Assembly: GCA_902762615.1 (NCBI GenBank)
Contig: CACWOX010000029.1
Span: forward strand, 1-34,058
Length of the DNA stretch: 34,058 bases
Source of the DNA: an uncultured Ruminococcus sp.
GTDB lineage: Bacteria; Bacillota; Clostridia; Oscillospirales; Acutalibacteraceae
Direction of reading: 5' to 3'
Below the pieces are notes generated by a model. It did not search any database and had not been told where the DNA came from. It worked only from the letters and a program-made list of their open reading frames with translations. Below are positions 33,437-34,058 of this stretch, piece after piece. Numbering within the stretch: position 1 is the stretch's first letter; each line of letters starts with the position of its first letter. Both the position numbers and the translations under genes were made by a program.

Positions 33437-34058
33437 TTATTCCACCCTCTTAATTAATATCTGAAATGTTTCATTACCAAACGAAAGGAATGAACCGTTG
33501 TATACCTCTGTCTTTTGTCCGGGAGTAATCTCCACACCATCCATAAACGTACCGTTGGTGGAACTATAATCTGTGACAAACACGCGATTTCGGTCAATGC
33601 TGATTCCCGCGTGCCGCCTGCTGATGCTGCTGTTTCTCAGCGTTATCCTGCCGCTGCCGGAAAGCGTGCCGATATCGGTGTCGCTTTCGGCAATCTCATA
33701 TTTTCCTCTGTTGTCCGCACTGACCAGAAATACCTGTACGGTCTGTCGGTGTGTGTGCGGCGCTTCGTTGATTTTATAATACTCGGGGAAAGCGTTGCCG
33801 GACAGCGTTGGCTGTTTTTCTCTGCTGTCCTCCGCATACGACTGCTTTACCATCCTGCTGAGCTCTTCGTGATCTAAATACCGGGTGCCGCTCTTCGGAT
33901 CAGCCGTGTTGACCTGTTCTTCATATCCGTATGCGTCCTTATTACTTAATACTGTCGTCTCTCCCTCGGAATCGTAGCGTGCCTGACTCAGCACCGTCGT
34001 TTCTCCCTCGGAATCGTAATTTGCCTGACTCAGCACCGTTGTTTCTCCCTCGGAATCG
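33437..34058 (-). CDS. TTVLS-repeat FHA protein, 5' end outside window
   Basis: At least 206 codons are visible; the frame is open to the right edge, so the true start lies outside. The N-terminal visible part has three exact or near-exact 14-residue units YDSEGETTVLSQA, followed by an acidic/charged linker and an FHA domain (last 100 residues) with SISRRHAGI and YSSTNGTFMDG. The usual GR at the start of the FHA core reads GT (DIGTLSGSG). Acidic residues before TTVL closely resemble the ETTS-type phospho-motifs of GarA/OdhI-like proteins, where phosphothreonine is bound by an FHA domain, sometimes in cis. It precedes the PP2C and transmembrane kinase genes. Likely a phospho-switch or scaffold. 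Confidence 0.88.
   Translation of the reverse strand, partial: DSEGETTVLSQANYDSEGETTVLSQARYDSEGETTVLSNKDAYGYEEQVNTADPKSGTRYLDHEELSRMVKQSYAEDSREKQPTLSGNAFPEYYKINEAPHTHRQTVQVFLVSADNRGKYEIAESDTDIGTLSGSGRITLRNSSISRRHAGISIDRNRVFVTDYSSTNGTFMDGVEITPGQKTEVYNGSFLSFGNETFQILIKRVE
33946..34058 (-). repeat. 42-bp tandem repeats encoding YDSEGETTVLSQA units
   Basis: The TTV codons recur with an exact 42-bp period (33951, 33993, 34035). DNA identity between units is high, with differences mainly at third positions and in the A-N/A-R codons. The array continues beyond the right edge, so the total copy number cannot be read here. Confidence 0.92.

Noticed and set aside
13597-34058. Type VII secretion system
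   Set aside because: FHA domains, a subtilase and kinases recall ESX loci, but no WXG100 protein, FtsK/SpoIIIE-type ATPase or EccD-like transporter is present in the window.

Overview
This window looks like a chromosomal piece of a Gram-positive member of the Clostridia, most likely of the Ruminococcus/Oscillospiraceae kind. The reasons are AGGAGG-type ribosome binding sites, lipoprotein and Sec signal peptides with no sign of an outer membrane, GTG and TTG starts, and a typical mix of FHA, zinc-ribbon, PP2C and Ser/Thr kinase proteins with Ig-like surface proteins. The genus assignment is an inference from gene style. Every gene I accept is on the minus strand.

Left end (1-98): the 5' part of a tRNA-Val(GAC), and 5 bp upstream of it a fragment holding only the 3' half of a tRNA-Pro(TGG), cut at the anticodon loop. 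This is the usual scar of a tyrosine-recombinase element inserted in a tRNA. From 99 to about 4463 follow AT-rich accessory genes: a zeta-toxin-like P-loop kinase, a SpoT-type HD hydrolase, a MuiA/DUF4139-like protein with a zinc ribbon, and a microbial PARG (poly-ADP-ribose glycohydrolase).

Middle (4618-13459): surface and envelope genes. They are a zinc-ribbon/TTVVS-repeat/TM protein, a lipoprotein of DUF3298 type, an SGNH hydrolase, a WG-repeat-like lipoprotein, and a 1273-residue lipoprotein joining a subtilase, Ig-like domains, a vWA domain, one TM segment and a cytoplasmic FHA domain.

Right (13597 to beyond 34058): a tight run of 14 genes, ended by a clear intrinsic terminator at 13502-13540. 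It encodes two Ser/Thr kinases, three PP2C phosphatases, six FHA proteins (a seventh FHA is on the subtilase), a vWA-TM-FHA protein, DUF4234-type membrane proteins, a small TM protein, and a 2686-residue Ig-repeat protein with signal peptide and C-terminal TM anchor.

How it may work together (inference): cytoplasmic kinases and phosphatases set threonine phosphorylation on repeated TTV(V/L)S motifs. These motifs occur in tandem in two proteins at opposite ends of the locus. FHA domains on soluble zinc-ribbon adaptors and on the cytoplasmic tails of vWA, subtilase and DUF4234 membrane proteins would read the marks. The extracellular side carries metal-binding adhesion modules, a protease and a very long Ig stalk. 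It resembles a phosphorylation-controlled trans-envelope surface machine that I cannot match to a named system.
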